The notes: generated by a model from the sequence alone, not told the origin. 64,000 bases of DNA from G963662265 sp963668545 (GCA_963668545.1 OY764868.1:3286001-3350000), one strand, 5' to 3'; positions 23,928 through 33,547 are shown, numbered from the stretch's first letter. A program made the numbers and translations.

Positions 23928-24491
23928 ATGGGATTCTATGACAACTCTGAAAATGTTGATAAGTACATTGAAATGTGCAGGGACTACGACGGGAGCGTTA
24001 TTTATCAGGAGTTAAAAAAGTTTTTGAAAGAGGGAAGTTCAATTCTTGAATTAGGCAGTGGACCTGGGCTGGATATACCCGTTCTCAGTTCTCATTATCA
24101 GGTAACCGGTTCAGATTTATCAGAAGAATTTATCTCCCGGCTGAAAAACATATACCAGAATATTCCATTTCTGAAAATTGATGCAAAGAATATTAATGTA
24201 AAGGATAGATTCGATTGTATTTATTCAAATAAAGTCCTGCACCATCTGACCCGGGAAAATCTGTTATTATCGCTATTGAACCAATCAAAAGTTCTATCCG
24301 CTGATGGCATTATTGCCCATTCATTCTGGACAGGAGAGGAAGACCAGGAAATGGAAGGACTCTTGTTTACATATTATCGCAATGAAGAAATAACAGATAT
24401 TATTTCAAGGAGTTTTAAAATATTATCGGCACTGAGTTACCGGGAATTTGAGGATTCGGATTCTTTGTTCTTAATAGCACAGAAAATATGA
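23928..24491 (+). CDS. Class I SAM-dependent methyltransferase
   Basis: A 187-residue methyltransferase. The SAM-binding motif I is ILELGSGPGLDIPVL (about residues 36-50), the acidic residue after strand 2 is in VTGSDLSEEF, and the post-motif region is DCIYSNKVLHHL. The substrate is unknown; relatives act on small molecules. The ATG at 23928 follows AGAGGTGG. It lies just outside the last clear cassette border, and a relic of a cassette-end hairpin follows its stop, so it may be an old cassette gene. Confidence 0.85.
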   Translation: MGFYDNSENVDKYIEMCRDYDGSVIYQELKKFLKEGSSILELGSGPGLDIPVLSSHYQVTGSDLSEEFISRLKNIYQNIPFLKIDAKNINVKDRFDCIYSNKVLHHLTRENLLLSLLNQSKVLSADGIIAHSFWTGEEDQEMEGLLFTYYRNEEITDIISRSFKILSALSYREFEDSDSLFLIAQKI

Positions 24492-24528
24492 TCTAAAGAG
24501 ACTGCGGCTGTTCTGCATCCGGGGCCCA

Positions 24529-24559
24529 CTGCCCGAACCTCCGGATGAAGGGCGAATAT
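24529..24559 (+). repeat. Relic of a 5' cassette-end hairpin (M element)
   Basis: CTGCCCGAACCTCCGG followed by ATGAAGGGCGAATAT keeps most of the M consensus (CGCCCGGACCTCCGGCCGA, then CGGGCGAAGAT). It stands alone, without an attC core beside it. Confidence 0.6.
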
Positions 24560-24678
24560 AGTTAAGTAAATGAAGTTAAACTGGGTACAGTATTTTAAAG
24601 GAAAACCATGTTGTTATTAAAGGTGTGGAATTAATAAACTACAGGATGATTAAAACAATCCAAAGGCTGTAAATAATA

Positions 24679-25122
24679 ATGAGAATAGAACAAATTAAAG
24701 AGAACAGGAAGCAATACCTTGAATTACTGCTGCTGGCAGACGAGCAGGAGGACATGATTGACAGATATCTGGAAAGTGGCGATATGTTTGCGCTGTACGA
24801 TGAGGACCTCAAGGCTGTCTGTGTTGTTGCAGGGATAGACAACGAAACCTGCGAATTGAAAAACATAGCTACATACAGAAGATATCAAGGCAGGGGGTAC
24901 GGCAGAGCATTGATAAAATTCATTCTTGATTTTTACAAAAACAGATACAAAACAATGCTTGTAGGGACAGGAGAAACGCCAAAAATCATCTCTTTTTATG
25001 AAAGCTGCGGATTTGAAAAATCCCACTTTGTAAGGAATTTTTTCACCGACAATTACGACCACCCGATGTTTGAAGACGGAATACAGCTTGTCGACATGGT
25101 TTATCTGAAGAAAAAATTATAG
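24679..25122 (+). CDS. GNAT-family N-acetyltransferase
   Basis: A 147-residue GNAT enzyme. The acetyl-CoA loop is RYQGRGYGRALI (Q/R-x-x-G-x-G/A), preceded by the beta strand CELKNIATYR and followed by ISFYESCGFEKS. Its substrate is unknown. The ATG has no strong ribosome site nearby. It stands alone, following the M-element relic at 24529. Confidence 0.88.
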   Translation: MRIEQIKENRKQYLELLLLADEQEDMIDRYLESGDMFALYDEDLKAVCVVAGIDNETCELKNIATYRRYQGRGYGRALIKFILDFYKNRYKTMLVGTGETPKIISFYESCGFEKSHFVRNFFTDNYDHPMFEDGIQLVDMVYLKKKL

Positions 25123-25137
25123 ATACCTGAGCCTTCA

Positions 25138-25171
25138 TAACTACTCCAGGAAAAACTTCCTGAAGTAGTTA
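25138..25171 (+). repeat. Inverted repeat ending in an attC-like core
   Basis: AACTACTCCAGGAA and TTCCTGAAGTAGTT pair with one mismatch; CATAAC precedes and GTTAGGC, a perfect GTTRRRY core, closes it. There is no T-tract, so it is not a good terminator. At 34 bases it is shorter than known attC sites. Confidence 0.4.
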
Positions 25172-25418
25172 GGCATAACAGCAATAAGAGCTTAACAGGA
25201 GGAAGAAGGACCTGCGTAAGAATCCCCTGCTCTATTGTGATTATTATGGGTTTCCGGAGGAATCATATGAAATAAAATATCCGGTTCGTGGTAATAATGC
25301 GAAGGAAGAACAAATCAGGGGGAGTACAGATTAACACACTGATTGCCCCTGAATGTTAAAGGGATCCGCACCTGACGATGTGTTTTGCGGTCTGAAAAAG
25401 ATAAAGGTGGAGATTAAA

Positions 25419-26123
25419 ATGATAGAAAATAAAAATATTCTGATTACCGGAGCTACTTCAGGAATTGGAAAGGAAATTACAAAAAAACTGTTGTCTCATA
25501 AGGCAAATATAGCTTTCTGCGGAAAATCCCCTGAGAAACTGCAGGCCCTTTCAAGGGAAACAGAACAGTATCAGTCAAAACAGTTTTACAGAGCTTTCGA
25601 CATTTCAGATGAAGAAAGCATTCTCTCATTTATTGAAGACAGTAGAAACAGCATCGGCGATATTGATATTCTGATCAACTGTGCGGGAATAAACTCTGAA
25701 CGGGCAAACGTAGAATCAATATCAACCTGCGAATTACGGAAGATGATTGATGTCAATTTAATTGCACCCTTTGTTTTCATACGGGAGATATATAATCAGA
25801 TGATAAAGCGGAGGAGCGGGACAATTATCAATATTTTATCAACTGTATGCAGGTTCTCAAATGAAGGGATAGCTTCCTATACTGCTTCAAAATCCGGACT
25901 TGATGCACTGGTTAAAGTATTGAGAAAGGAAGCAAGGAAGCACAATGTTAAAATATGTTCAGTTTATCCGGGAGGCGTTAATACCGGTTTCAGATCAGAA
26001 CCCAGACCTCAGTATTTATCACCGGAAATTGTAGCTGAATCAGTCTGCTCACTCATCATGCTCAACAGTGAGTCATGTCTGGATGAACTGGTAATCCGAC
26101 CGGTAGTGGAAACAAACTTTTAA
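25419..26123 (+). CDS. Short-chain dehydrogenase/reductase
   Basis: A 234-residue classical SDR. The cofactor motif is TGATSGIG (about 8-15), the NAG motif reads NCAGINSE, the catalytic Ser is in INILSTVCRF and the YxxxK is YTASK. An Asn after FDISD suggests a Rossmann fold using NAD(P)H. The ATG at 25419 has AAGGTGG upstream; the longer frame beginning at 25353 has no ribosome site. The substrate is unknown. Confidence 0.88.
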   Translation: MIENKNILITGATSGIGKEITKKLLSHKANIAFCGKSPEKLQALSRETEQYQSKQFYRAFDISDEESILSFIEDSRNSIGDIDILINCAGINSERANVESISTCELRKMIDVNLIAPFVFIREIYNQMIKRRSGTIINILSTVCRFSNEGIASYTASKSGLDALVKVLRKEARKHNVKICSVYPGGVNTGFRSEPRPQYLSPEIVAESVCSLIMLNSESCLDELVIRPVVETNF

Positions 26124-26272
26124 TAATCAAAAATACCCGGTTTAATAATGGGCTGATTGAGGATAAAACATTTTCTGTAAAACTCCGGGAAGTTAAAAAT
26201 GTATGAAAGTATTTATTTTGCATTATATTCCATACATCTGTGTGTATCATAATAGTATTAAAAGGAGAAGAA

Positions 26273-26596
26273 ATGGCATCAGATAAAAGTTTTGTAGAGT
26301 TTGTAACAGACCAGATTGAAAATGCAGGAGAAATAACATCAAGGAAGATGTTCGGAGAATATGCGCTCTACTCCAACGGGAAAGTTGTCGCGCTGATCTG
26401 TGATAACCAGGTTTTTGTCAAAGCAACAGAAGCCGGAAGACAGTTTATAGGAGAGGTTAAAGAGGCTCCCCCTTACCCGGGCGCTAAAATGAGTTTTCTC
26501 ATCGAGGAGCAGATAGAAGACAGGAAATGGTTCAGTGAGTTGATCAGACTGACAGAACAGGAGCTGCCTGTCCCTAAAAAGAAGAAGCACAGGTAA
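26273..26596 (+). CDS. TfoX N-terminal domain protein
   Basis: A 107-residue protein made only of the TfoX/Sxy N-terminal domain (VTDQIENAGEITSRKMFGEYALYSNGKVVALICDNQVFVK). In gammaproteobacteria full-length TfoX activates competence genes; stand-alone versions in other phyla have no settled role. AAGGAG precedes ATG 26273. The C-terminus is a basic tail (PVPKKKKHR). Confidence 0.88.
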   Translation: MASDKSFVEFVTDQIENAGEITSRKMFGEYALYSNGKVVALICDNQVFVKATEAGRQFIGEVKEAPPYPGAKMSFLIEEQIEDRKWFSELIRLTEQELPVPKKKKHR

Positions 26597-26624
26597 ACTG
26601 ACACAAAAGAGGGAGAATACAGCT

Positions 26625-26972
26625 ATGAAATACAAAGTAACAGAAGAATATGATGATGCCCCGGAAAATCCGATCAGAATTGTAAAGGGGGAAGTTCTTG
26701 ATTTTATAGAGGAATCTGATCCGGATGGAAACTGGCCGAACTGGATTTTCTGCAGGGGAAACAGAAAAGAAGGCTGGGTACCAAAACAGATCCTTGATAT
26801 AAAAGGGAAAAAAGCTGTTTCCCTGGAAAATTATACTGCCAGAGAGCATAATCTGATTAAAGGAGAAATCCTTACAGCGGTAAAAGAACTTAATGGGTGG
26901 ATATGGAGCTGGAAAGAATCAGAACCGGAATCTCCGGGCTGGGCGCCATTGAATCATCTGCAGAAACTGTAA
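26625..26972 (+). CDS. Tandem SH3-like domain protein
   Basis: A 115-residue cytoplasmic protein with two SH3-like halves: about 3-58 (VTEEYDDAPENPIRIVKGEVLDF, ending GWVPKQIL) and about 62-112 (VSLENYTAREHNLIKGE, ending GWAPLNHL). Both end in the typical GW(V/A)P. Such proteins are common in spirochaetes and clostridia and their role is unknown. It follows the TfoX-N gene by 28 bases and may share its message. Confidence 0.8.
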   Translation: MKYKVTEEYDDAPENPIRIVKGEVLDFIEESDPDGNWPNWIFCRGNRKEGWVPKQILDIKGKKAVSLENYTAREHNLIKGEILTAVKELNGWIWSWKESEPESPGWAPLNHLQKL

Positions 26973-27048
26973 AATCAGCAGTACGTTATCTTAAAACAGA
27001 TTGCAGATACTATATGGGAAAAACAGAATAATTAAAAAGGAACATTAA

Positions 27049-27585
27049 ATGGAATCAATTGAAAAAAGAAGAAGTATAAGAAAATATAAAAATAAAGCTG
27101 TTGATAATGAACTGATATTGAAACTGATCAGAAGCGCCTCCCTGGCTCCTTCCGGAAATAATACACAGCCATGGCATTTTATTGTTGTTGACAATGCCCG
27201 ACTTAAAGAAAGAATAACAGAAGTATCCCATAACCAGACCTGGATGCTGAGCGCACCTGTTTTTATTGTATGTGTGGCAGATATCAGATCAAGGATCAAA
27301 AACAGTGATAATATTTCTCTGAATGAGGACTCCCCGTCTTTTGAATTGAAGAAAATTATCAGGGATACAGCAATATCCATAGAGCATCTGGTACTTGAAG
27401 CTGTGGACAACGGGCTGGGGACCTGCTGGGTTGCATGGTACAGGCAGGATGAAATAAGGCCGGTTCTGGGAATACCTGATGATAAATTTGTCGTGGGAAT
27501 TGTTACTGCCGGTTATGCAGACGAAGCGCCGGGACAGAGGCCGAGAAAAAATATTGAGGAACTGATACACAGGAACAAATGGTGA
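27049..27585 (+). CDS. Nitroreductase-family FMN oxidoreductase
   Basis: A 178-residue nitroreductase. The N-terminal RRSIRKYKNKAV binds the FMN phosphate, SGNNTQPWHF is the second FMN contact and GLGTCWVAWY the third. It should reduce nitro compounds or quinones with NAD(P)H in the cytoplasm. AAAAAGGAAC precedes the ATG. A second nitroreductase of a different subtype is at 44226. Confidence 0.9.
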   Translation: MESIEKRRSIRKYKNKAVDNELILKLIRSASLAPSGNNTQPWHFIVVDNARLKERITEVSHNQTWMLSAPVFIVCVADIRSRIKNSDNISLNEDSPSFELKKIIRDTAISIEHLVLEAVDNGLGTCWVAWYRQDEIRPVLGIPDDKFVVGIVTAGYADEAPGQRPRKNIEELIHRNKW

Positions 27586-27604
27586 TACAAATACTGTTTT
27601 TCTT

Positions 27605-28651
27605 TTAATGCCTGTTAATAGTTTCAGCAATTTTATCAAAAATCCATGTTTCGGTTTTTAAATTCTTTATATATCCGCAATGACCCCCATGTTTTTCAAC
27701 AGTCAGTTCTATGAAAGGATTATCAGCTTCTTTTATTTCCTCAAAATCTTTTGAATCAATAATAGGATCATCTTCTGCAGTAATAACAGATACCGGTATT
27801 TTTATCCCGGCAAAAAAATCCCTCTTCAGGGTATAGCAGCTGAAATAATCTTCAATATTTTTGAATTCAGAATATTTACCAAGAAGAACAGCTGTAAGAT
27901 CCATGCAGCTGTCATATTCGGGAAGTTCTGAAAACCTGTATAAATCAGGGAATACATTCTCTTTTTTCTGCAGGCTCTTCTTCCACTTCCTGAGAAAATA
28001 TTTCCTGATAATGAAATACCTGTCTATTCTGGCAGTTGCTGTCAGCGGATTGAGCGGCGGATTTACAGCAAAAACCAGATTAAGGGAGCTTCCCAGCAGC
28101 TCATCACTTCCCGCAAGACTGGCAATACGGAGAGCAAAATTAGCCCCGATGGAAAATCCCGCAATATAGATATCACTGTCTTTTCCGAAATTTCCTGCAA
28201 TATATTTAACAGAACTGAAAACCTCATCGATAAGAGTTCCGTAAAAAAGACCTGTATTGAGACTGTGGGAATTGCCATGGTCTCTCATGTTAAGCCGGAA
28301 AACACTGTATCCGAGCCGGTAAAAAAACCGTCCCCCCTTGACCATATATGAGGAATTTTCACTCCCCTCCCATCCATGGATAAGGATCATAAGCTTTTTC
28401 TTCCCGGATCCGGACAGATTATTTTTTACAGGGATTGAATCTGTATTTTCTGAATAGAATCCTTCAAGCCGGATACCGTTTCCTGCATCTATGATTTTTC
28501 TGACTGAAGCATGATCAAATTGTTCTTTTTTTTTGTTCTGGAATTTCAGACTGGATACAATAGTCTGCAGAACAGGGTTTTTTAGATAAAAGGGGGCCCT
28601 GAATCTGCCTGCTCCAACTGCCGGTTCAACAACATTATTTACACTTTCCAT
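27605..28651 (-). CDS. YheT-like alpha/beta hydrolase
   Basis: A 348-residue alpha/beta hydrolase of the YheT/EMB8 type. The oxyanion region is ILIHGWEGSENS (about 89-100), the nucleophile is Ser167 in GFSIGAN, the acid is Asp295 (AEDDPII) and the base His324 (GGHCGY). Family members are esterases with unknown substrates. It faces the nitroreductase gene, with 19 bases between the stops. Confidence 0.88.
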   Translation of the reverse strand: MESVNNVVEPAVGAGRFRAPFYLKNPVLQTIVSSLKFQNKKKEQFDHASVRKIIDAGNGIRLEGFYSENTDSIPVKNNLSGSGKKKLMILIHGWEGSENSSYMVKGGRFFYRLGYSVFRLNMRDHGNSHSLNTGLFYGTLIDEVFSSVKYIAGNFGKDSDIYIAGFSIGANFALRIASLAGSDELLGSSLNLVFAVNPPLNPLTATARIDRYFIIRKYFLRKWKKSLQKKENVFPDLYRFSELPEYDSCMDLTAVLLGKYSEFKNIEDYFSCYTLKRDFFAGIKIPVSVITAEDDPIIDSKDFEEIKEADNPFIELTVEKHGGHCGYIKNLKTETWIFDKIAETINRH

Positions 28652-28897
28652 TCCTATCCCTTCTTAATCAAACTGCAGAGAAAATAATTTTTATCCGCCT
28701 CACTGCAGACAATTATCAATTATTCCCGCAGTCAAAGTCAACAGGACTTATCTCCCGGAAAAACTATTTGATTAAAAATCACTTAAGATCCTTTATAATG
28801 CAATAGCAGACAGAATAATATATATTAATAATCAGGGTTATTATTGCAGGCAGTTAAGTGAAGAAAAAATTATTCATAAATATCACAGGAGTTTAAA

Positions 28898-29656
28898 ATG
28901 ACAGAACTGGAATTGCTTATTGATTTCCATGCTGATGCAGAAAGACAGGGGCCGGGCAGTACCACAGATACGTTGAAAGCATTGAGCTTTATTGATACAG
29001 AGAAAAACAAACCTTTGAAAATTGCAGATATAGGATGCGGCTCAGGAGCCCAGACAATAACTCTTGCACAGAACCTGGAAGGCAAAATTACTGCAGTCGA
29101 TTTATTCCCGGAATTTCTTTCAAAGTTAAAAAATAAGGCTGTAAGCATGGGATTGCAGGAAAAAATAGAAACTCTGGAAAAATCCATGGAAGATCTCCAA
29201 TTCGGTAAAGAGGAATATGATATCTTATGGGCTGAAGGATCTATTTACAATATTGGATTCGAATCGGGAATAAAAAAATGGAAGGATTTTTTAAAAACTG
29301 GGGGATTTATAGCTGTAAGTGAGATTACATGGACCACTAAATACAGGCCGGAGGAAATTGATAAACACTGGAAAAATGAATATCCTGAAATTGATACCGC
29401 ATCCGGTAAAATAAGAATACTTGAGGAAAACGGCTTTTCTCCTGCAGGATTCTTCTTTCTGCCGCAAGAGAGCTGGATTGAAAATTATTACAGTCCCATG
29501 GAAAAGCGCTTTGATCTTTTCCTTGAAAAACACTGTAATTCTGATATAGCAAAGAATATTGTGGAAGGGGAAAAAGAAGAAATAAGGCTTTATAAAAAGT
29601 ACAGGGATTATCTGAGTTACGGGTTTTATATTGCAAGAAAAACAGGCTTGAATTAA
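28898..29656 (+). CDS. Class I SAM-dependent methyltransferase
   Basis: A 252-residue methyltransferase. Motif I is IADIGCGSGAQTITLA, followed by TAVDLFPEFL and YDILWAEGSIYNIG. A C-terminal cap with aromatic residues (ENYYSPMEKRFDLF) resembles small-molecule or arsenite-type methyltransferases, but the Cys residues needed for arsenite are missing. CAGGAG precedes the ATG. Confidence 0.88.
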   Translation: MTELELLIDFHADAERQGPGSTTDTLKALSFIDTEKNKPLKIADIGCGSGAQTITLAQNLEGKITAVDLFPEFLSKLKNKAVSMGLQEKIETLEKSMEDLQFGKEEYDILWAEGSIYNIGFESGIKKWKDFLKTGGFIAVSEITWTTKYRPEEIDKHWKNEYPEIDTASGKIRILEENGFSPAGFFFLPQESWIENYYSPMEKRFDLFLEKHCNSDIAKNIVEGEKEEIRLYKKYRDYLSYGFYIARKTGLN

Positions 29657-29742
29657 ATCAGGGCAACTGCTTTTTAAAAGATGATAAAAGGCAAAATATC
29701 TGCAGAAGAAGACTGAAAATACTGCAGGGAAAAGGGGGAAAT

Positions 29743-30273
29743 ATGGGAAACAGCAAATTTATCATGAATCTTGAATCCGAAAGATTGCTGCTGCGGAATA
29801 TTTTACCTGAAGACAGGGATTTCATAATCAGGCTCTGGACAGATCCGGAAGTTACACAATACATGGGCGGACCCCGGGATATAAGCAGAATGGAGGAAGG
29901 GGTTGACAGCAACATCAGGAATCCTTTTCAGGAGGAATATGATCTCTGGGTACTTGTAGAAAAATCCGGCGGAAAGCCTGTTGGACACTGCGGGCTGCTT
30001 TCCAAGGATGTGGAGGGAATTAGCGAAGTTGAGGTAATATATGTTATAAGCAGAGAGTTCTGGGGAAAGGGCTACGCAACGGAAACTGCAGGGAGCCTTA
30101 TCAGCTATGCTTTTGAAGAAAAAAAACTTGAAAGCGTTATTGCCTTGATTAAACCCATGAACAGGGCCTCTGAAAAAGTTGCTGTCAATGCTGGCATGAA
30201 ACTTGAAAAAGAGGTAACCAGGCTGGATAATATTCAAATGCTGCTTTACAGAAAGAAAAGGAAAGCCTGTTAA
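29743..30273 (+). CDS. RimJ/RimL-type GNAT acetyltransferase
   Basis: A 176-residue GNAT of the RimJ/RimL subfamily, which acetylates protein N-termini or antibiotics. It begins LESERLLLRNILPEDRDF, typical of the group; the acetyl-CoA loop is EFWGKGYATETAGSLI and the end ASEKVAVNAGMKLE. GGGGGAAAT lies before the ATG. Confidence 0.9.
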   Translation: MGNSKFIMNLESERLLLRNILPEDRDFIIRLWTDPEVTQYMGGPRDISRMEEGVDSNIRNPFQEEYDLWVLVEKSGGKPVGHCGLLSKDVEGISEVEVIYVISREFWGKGYATETAGSLISYAFEEKKLESVIALIKPMNRASEKVAVNAGMKLEKEVTRLDNIQMLLYRKKRKAC

Positions 30274-30469
30274 AACCATAAAAATGCACATATCTTTCTG
30301 GAGAACAGGTTATGGAGCTTTCTTCTGCTTCATGGACACTTACACTTTATTCTGTTGCTGAATAAAGATAACAGAAGTAGAATTATCACAGGCACCTGAC
30401 AGTGCAGCCAGAATGTTCTGTCAAATAACCTCCATGCTTACACAACAATATTATAAAAAGCGGGATAAT

Positions 30470-31315
30470 ATGAAATATATATCAGGAAAGCTGTTTCTGC
30501 TTCTTCTTTTTTTACAGTCAATAACTTCTGTTTTTTCTCTTCCAGAGACAATTATACTGGATAAAGATCTGGAAATCAGGGAGCTTACTGATGAGATATA
30601 TGTAGTTATTCACAAATTCCCGTGGGCAGGGAATTCACTGCTTGTTTTTATCGGAAAAGATGACCTGGTATTTGTTGATACCCCATGCACACCGGAAGCA
30701 ACTGATATGGTTCTTGACTGGGTTGAAAAAAGATTCGGGGAAAAGAAAATCATTGAGATAAATACCGGCTATCATGTGGATAATCTTGGCGGCAATCAGG
30801 CCCTGTCAGACAGGGGAATTCCCGTTTACGGATCTGAAAAGACTGTACAGTTACTGGATGAAAAAGGGGAGGAGATGAGAAAACTGATATTGAGCGGACT
30901 TGAGGATCCTTCGAATAAAAAATACCATGATGATCATGCCTCAGTTCCATATATCCCTCCTGACCATTTATTCAGCCTGGATAAAGGCCTCACACTTTCA
31001 ATAGGGAATGAAAAGGTAAAAGTAATTTTTCCGGGAGAAACCCATGCCCCTGACAATGTGGCTGTATATTTTCCCGGCAGGAAACTGCTGTTTGGAGGAT
31101 GCATGATCAGGGCAGGTAAACAGCTGGGAAATACAGCAGATGCAAATCTGGAAACATGGAAAGCATCTGTTATGAATCTGAGAGACCTGGACTGTATCTA
31201 CGTTATCCCCGGACACGGATACCGTTTTGATCCGGGGCTGATTGAAAATACAATAAACATATTCCCCTGTGCTTCCCATCAATTGGGAAACAAATCCCGG
31301 CAGGCAAGTCAGTAA
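30470..31315 (+). CDS. Subclass B1-like metallo-beta-lactamase with Gly-x-His-x-Asp metal motif
   Basis: A 281-residue exported metallo-hydrolase. Residues 1-23 are a signal peptide. The usual HxHxD is replaced by Gly100-x-His102-x-Asp104 (TGYHVDNLGGN), while His192 (GETHAPDN), Cys211 (FGGCMI) and His249 (IPGHG), the other B1 zinc ligands, are present. Cys73 in DTPCTPE lies next to the metal site. The Gly-x-His-x-Asp form is known from SPS-1 of the spirochaete Sediminispirochaeta, a working beta-lactamase. I start at ATG 30470 because the signal peptide begins there. Confidence 0.88.
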   Translation: MKYISGKLFLLLLFLQSITSVFSLPETIILDKDLEIRELTDEIYVVIHKFPWAGNSLLVFIGKDDLVFVDTPCTPEATDMVLDWVEKRFGEKKIIEINTGYHVDNLGGNQALSDRGIPVYGSEKTVQLLDEKGEEMRKLILSGLEDPSNKKYHDDHASVPYIPPDHLFSLDKGLTLSIGNEKVKVIFPGETHAPDNVAVYFPGRKLLFGGCMIRAGKQLGNTADANLETWKASVMNLRDLDCIYVIPGHGYRFDPGLIENTINIFPCASHQLGNKSRQASQ

Positions 31316-31354
31316 TTCAGCATAACGGGGAAAAGTCAGAAAGGAGCTTAACAA

Positions 31355-32134
31355 GTGAACAGAATACCTGAGAAAGAACAGATACAGATTATTTCACTGA
31401 ATCCGGACAATATTCTTGAATACGGGTTCTGCGGCTATAAAGACTCTTCAAAACACAGAGAGATGATAAAAAAAGCAGACTGGTACAGCAAATACTATCC
31501 CAAAGGGCTGAGGATAGATATCCTGATGTCGCAGAAAGATGGAAGTCAGGGAATGATAGAATACATCCCCGGAGAATATGCACACCGCCCTGTTAAGGCT
31601 GACAGCTACATGTTTATTCACTGTATGTTCGTAGGCTACAGGAAGGAATACAAGGGACATGGCTACGGCAGCCTTCTTATTGAAAACTGCCTTGAAGAAT
31701 CCAGGAAACTGGGAAAAAACGGAGTTGCTGTTATAACCAGGAAAGGCTCATTCATGGCAAAGAAAGACATCTTTACAAAGAACGGATTTCAGGTTCTGGA
31801 GAAGAAAAATCCCGACTTTGAACTGCTTGCTCTGCAGTTCAAAAAAAACGGAAATACACCGGAATTCCTTGATATATCCGCAGACAGGTACAACAACGGG
31901 CTCTTTATTCTCCGTTCGCCCCAGTGCCCATATACAGAGAAAAATGTCAGGGCAATAGCTGAAACAGCTGAGAAAATGGGACTTAATCCCAAAGTCGTTG
32001 ATCTGGAGGGGCATGAGGGGGCAAAGTCAAATCCGAGCCCATTCGGAACATTCGCGCTTATTTACAACGGAGAAATTCTGAGCCATCACCCGGTAAGCGA
32101 GACCCGCTTCCGGAACATTATGAAGCAGAAATAG
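31355..32134 (+). CDS. GNAT acetyltransferase fused to a YoaP-like domain
   Basis: A 259-residue two-domain protein. Residues about 5-165 are a GNAT domain with the acetyl-CoA loop RKEYKGHGYGSLLI. Residues about 175-255 resemble the YoaP domain, a thioredoxin-like module with SPQCPYTEKN carrying one Cys where thioredoxins have two. The function of the fusion is unknown. The start is GTG with AAGGAG upstream. Confidence 0.82.
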   Translation: MNRIPEKEQIQIISLNPDNILEYGFCGYKDSSKHREMIKKADWYSKYYPKGLRIDILMSQKDGSQGMIEYIPGEYAHRPVKADSYMFIHCMFVGYRKEYKGHGYGSLLIENCLEESRKLGKNGVAVITRKGSFMAKKDIFTKNGFQVLEKKNPDFELLALQFKKNGNTPEFLDISADRYNNGLFILRSPQCPYTEKNVRAIAETAEKMGLNPKVVDLEGHEGAKSNPSPFGTFALIYNGEILSHHPVSETRFRNIMKQK

Positions 32135-32186
32135 GGTCCCGGATCCCCATACCCGGGATTACAGCAATTTATTTTTTGGAGATAAT

Positions 32187-32563
32187 ATGAAAATAGAACA
32201 TATTGCAATCTGGGCTGGAGATATTGAAAAACTGAAAACATTTTACATGAAATATTTCGGAGCAGTTTCAAACAGAAAATACATAAACAGCAGCAAATCT
32301 TTTGAATCATATTTCCTGACATTTATCAACGGAACAAGACTTGAGTTAATGAAAATGCCGGATATCACTGAAAACAGAAACAATCCACATAATCAGAGTC
32401 TGGGCCTGATTCATATCGCTTTTTCAGCAGGCAGCAGGCAGACACAGAACAGCTGAGGAATGACGGTTATGAAGTTGTAAGTGAACCCAGAAATACCGGA
32501 GACGGTTATTTTGAAAGCTGCATACTTGATCCGGAGAACAACAGAATTGAAATTACATCATAA
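32187..32563 (+). pseudogene. Glyoxalase/VOC protein, frameshifted
   Basis: A small vicinal-oxygen-chelate protein. The first part, MKIEHIAIWAGDIEKLKTFY to IHIAFSAGS, is normal and the -1 frame continues with TEQLRNDGYEVVSEPRNTGD up to NNRIEITS and a stop at 32563. Between AGS and TEQLR relatives have several more residues, and the DNA there is repetitive (GCAGGCAGCAGGCAGACACA), so a slippage deletion probably broke the gene. Confidence 0.8.
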
Positions 32564-32674
32564 CTTATTTATTGAAATATCATTATATATCTCCACAAAG
32601 AAAGGGATAATAAAAAAGCGGGAATATTTAAGATACAGGGCTCAGGTTTTCTGCTATTATCTTTTTCAGGAGAC

Positions 32675-33376
32675 ATGATTTTGAAAAAAAAAGAATTCAG
32701 GATAGATGGAATACCGGCTGTTCTGTACGGGGAAGATTCTGAAAAAATATACATTTTTGTTCACGGAAGATATTCAAGAAAAGAGGAAGCTCATTTTTTT
32801 GCAGAGACTGCAGCGGAATCAGGTTATCAGGTCCTGAGTTTTGACCTGCCGGAGCATGGTGAACGGGAGGGGAGCCAATATAAATGCACAGCCGTGAACG
32901 GGGTGCATGATCTGGGAATTATTTACTCCTTCATCAGGGAGAGATACAGAAGCATATCCCTCTATGCATGCAGTCTCGGAGCCTTTTTCAGCCTGACAGC
33001 ATACAGGAATATTATCCTTGATAACTGCCTTTTTGTTTCCCCGATACTGGATATGGAAAGAATAATCAGCACCATGATGCAGTGGGCGGATGTTTCAGAG
33101 GATGAGCTGAAGGATAAGGGGGAAATTGATACTTCCTTCGGCGAAAAACTCTCCTGGGATTATTATCAGTATGTCAGAAACAACCCGGTTGAAAAATGGA
33201 ACACGAAAACCCATATACTGTACGGGGAAAACGACAGCCTGACAGAAAGATGTGTACTTGATTCATTTTCAGCCAGGTTTAACTGCAGTAAAGATATCAT
33301 GGAAGGGGGGGAACATTATTTCCACACCCCTGAACAGCTTGAATACCTTGAAAAATGGATAAGAAAGTTTGTTTAG
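32675..33376 (+). CDS. Alpha/beta hydrolase
   Basis: A 233-residue alpha/beta hydrolase. The oxyanion segment is IFVHGRYSRKEEA, the nucleophile elbow ACSLGAFF, a late acid in YGENDSLTE and the His in GGEHYFHTP. The substrate is unknown. CAGGAGAC precedes the ATG. Confidence 0.88.
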   Translation: MILKKKEFRIDGIPAVLYGEDSEKIYIFVHGRYSRKEEAHFFAETAAESGYQVLSFDLPEHGEREGSQYKCTAVNGVHDLGIIYSFIRERYRSISLYACSLGAFFSLTAYRNIILDNCLFVSPILDMERIISTMMQWADVSEDELKDKGEIDTSFGEKLSWDYYQYVRNNPVEKWNTKTHILYGENDSLTERCVLDSFSARFNCSKDIMEGGEHYFHTPEQLEYLEKWIRKFV

Positions 33377-33541
33377 AAGTTTTCGGGAGACAACATTAAA
33401 ACAGCTTATACAGACGGGAAAGACAGCGATTTTATCAGCCTGTACAGGCAGCAGGATTCAATTTACCGGAAGTGCAGTAAAGAAAAGTTACAGGGCCTGC
33501 AGTGGGAAAATTTTGAAACAGGGACAGTGTACGGGAGATAA
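33377..33541 (+). pseudogene. In-frame open tail after the hydrolase stop
   Basis: The frame of the preceding hydrolase stays open for 54 codons after its TAG (YTDGKDSDFISLYRQQDSIY, ending GTVYGR) and has no start codon of its own before GTG near the end. It looks like the remains of a separate gene whose 5' part was lost, because the hydrolase is already full length. Confidence 0.35.
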
Positions 33542-33547
33542 ATAAAA

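Noticed and set aside
1..24000. CRISPR array
   Set aside because: The repeated units are 80-170 bases, imperfectly palindromic, spaced by whole genes and bounded by GTT/AAC cores. No short regular repeats or cas genes are present.
1..24000. Integron integrase gene
   Set aside because: No tyrosine recombinase with the IntI extra domain occurs in any frame; the recombinases seen are IS481 DDE and IS110 DEDD enzymes.
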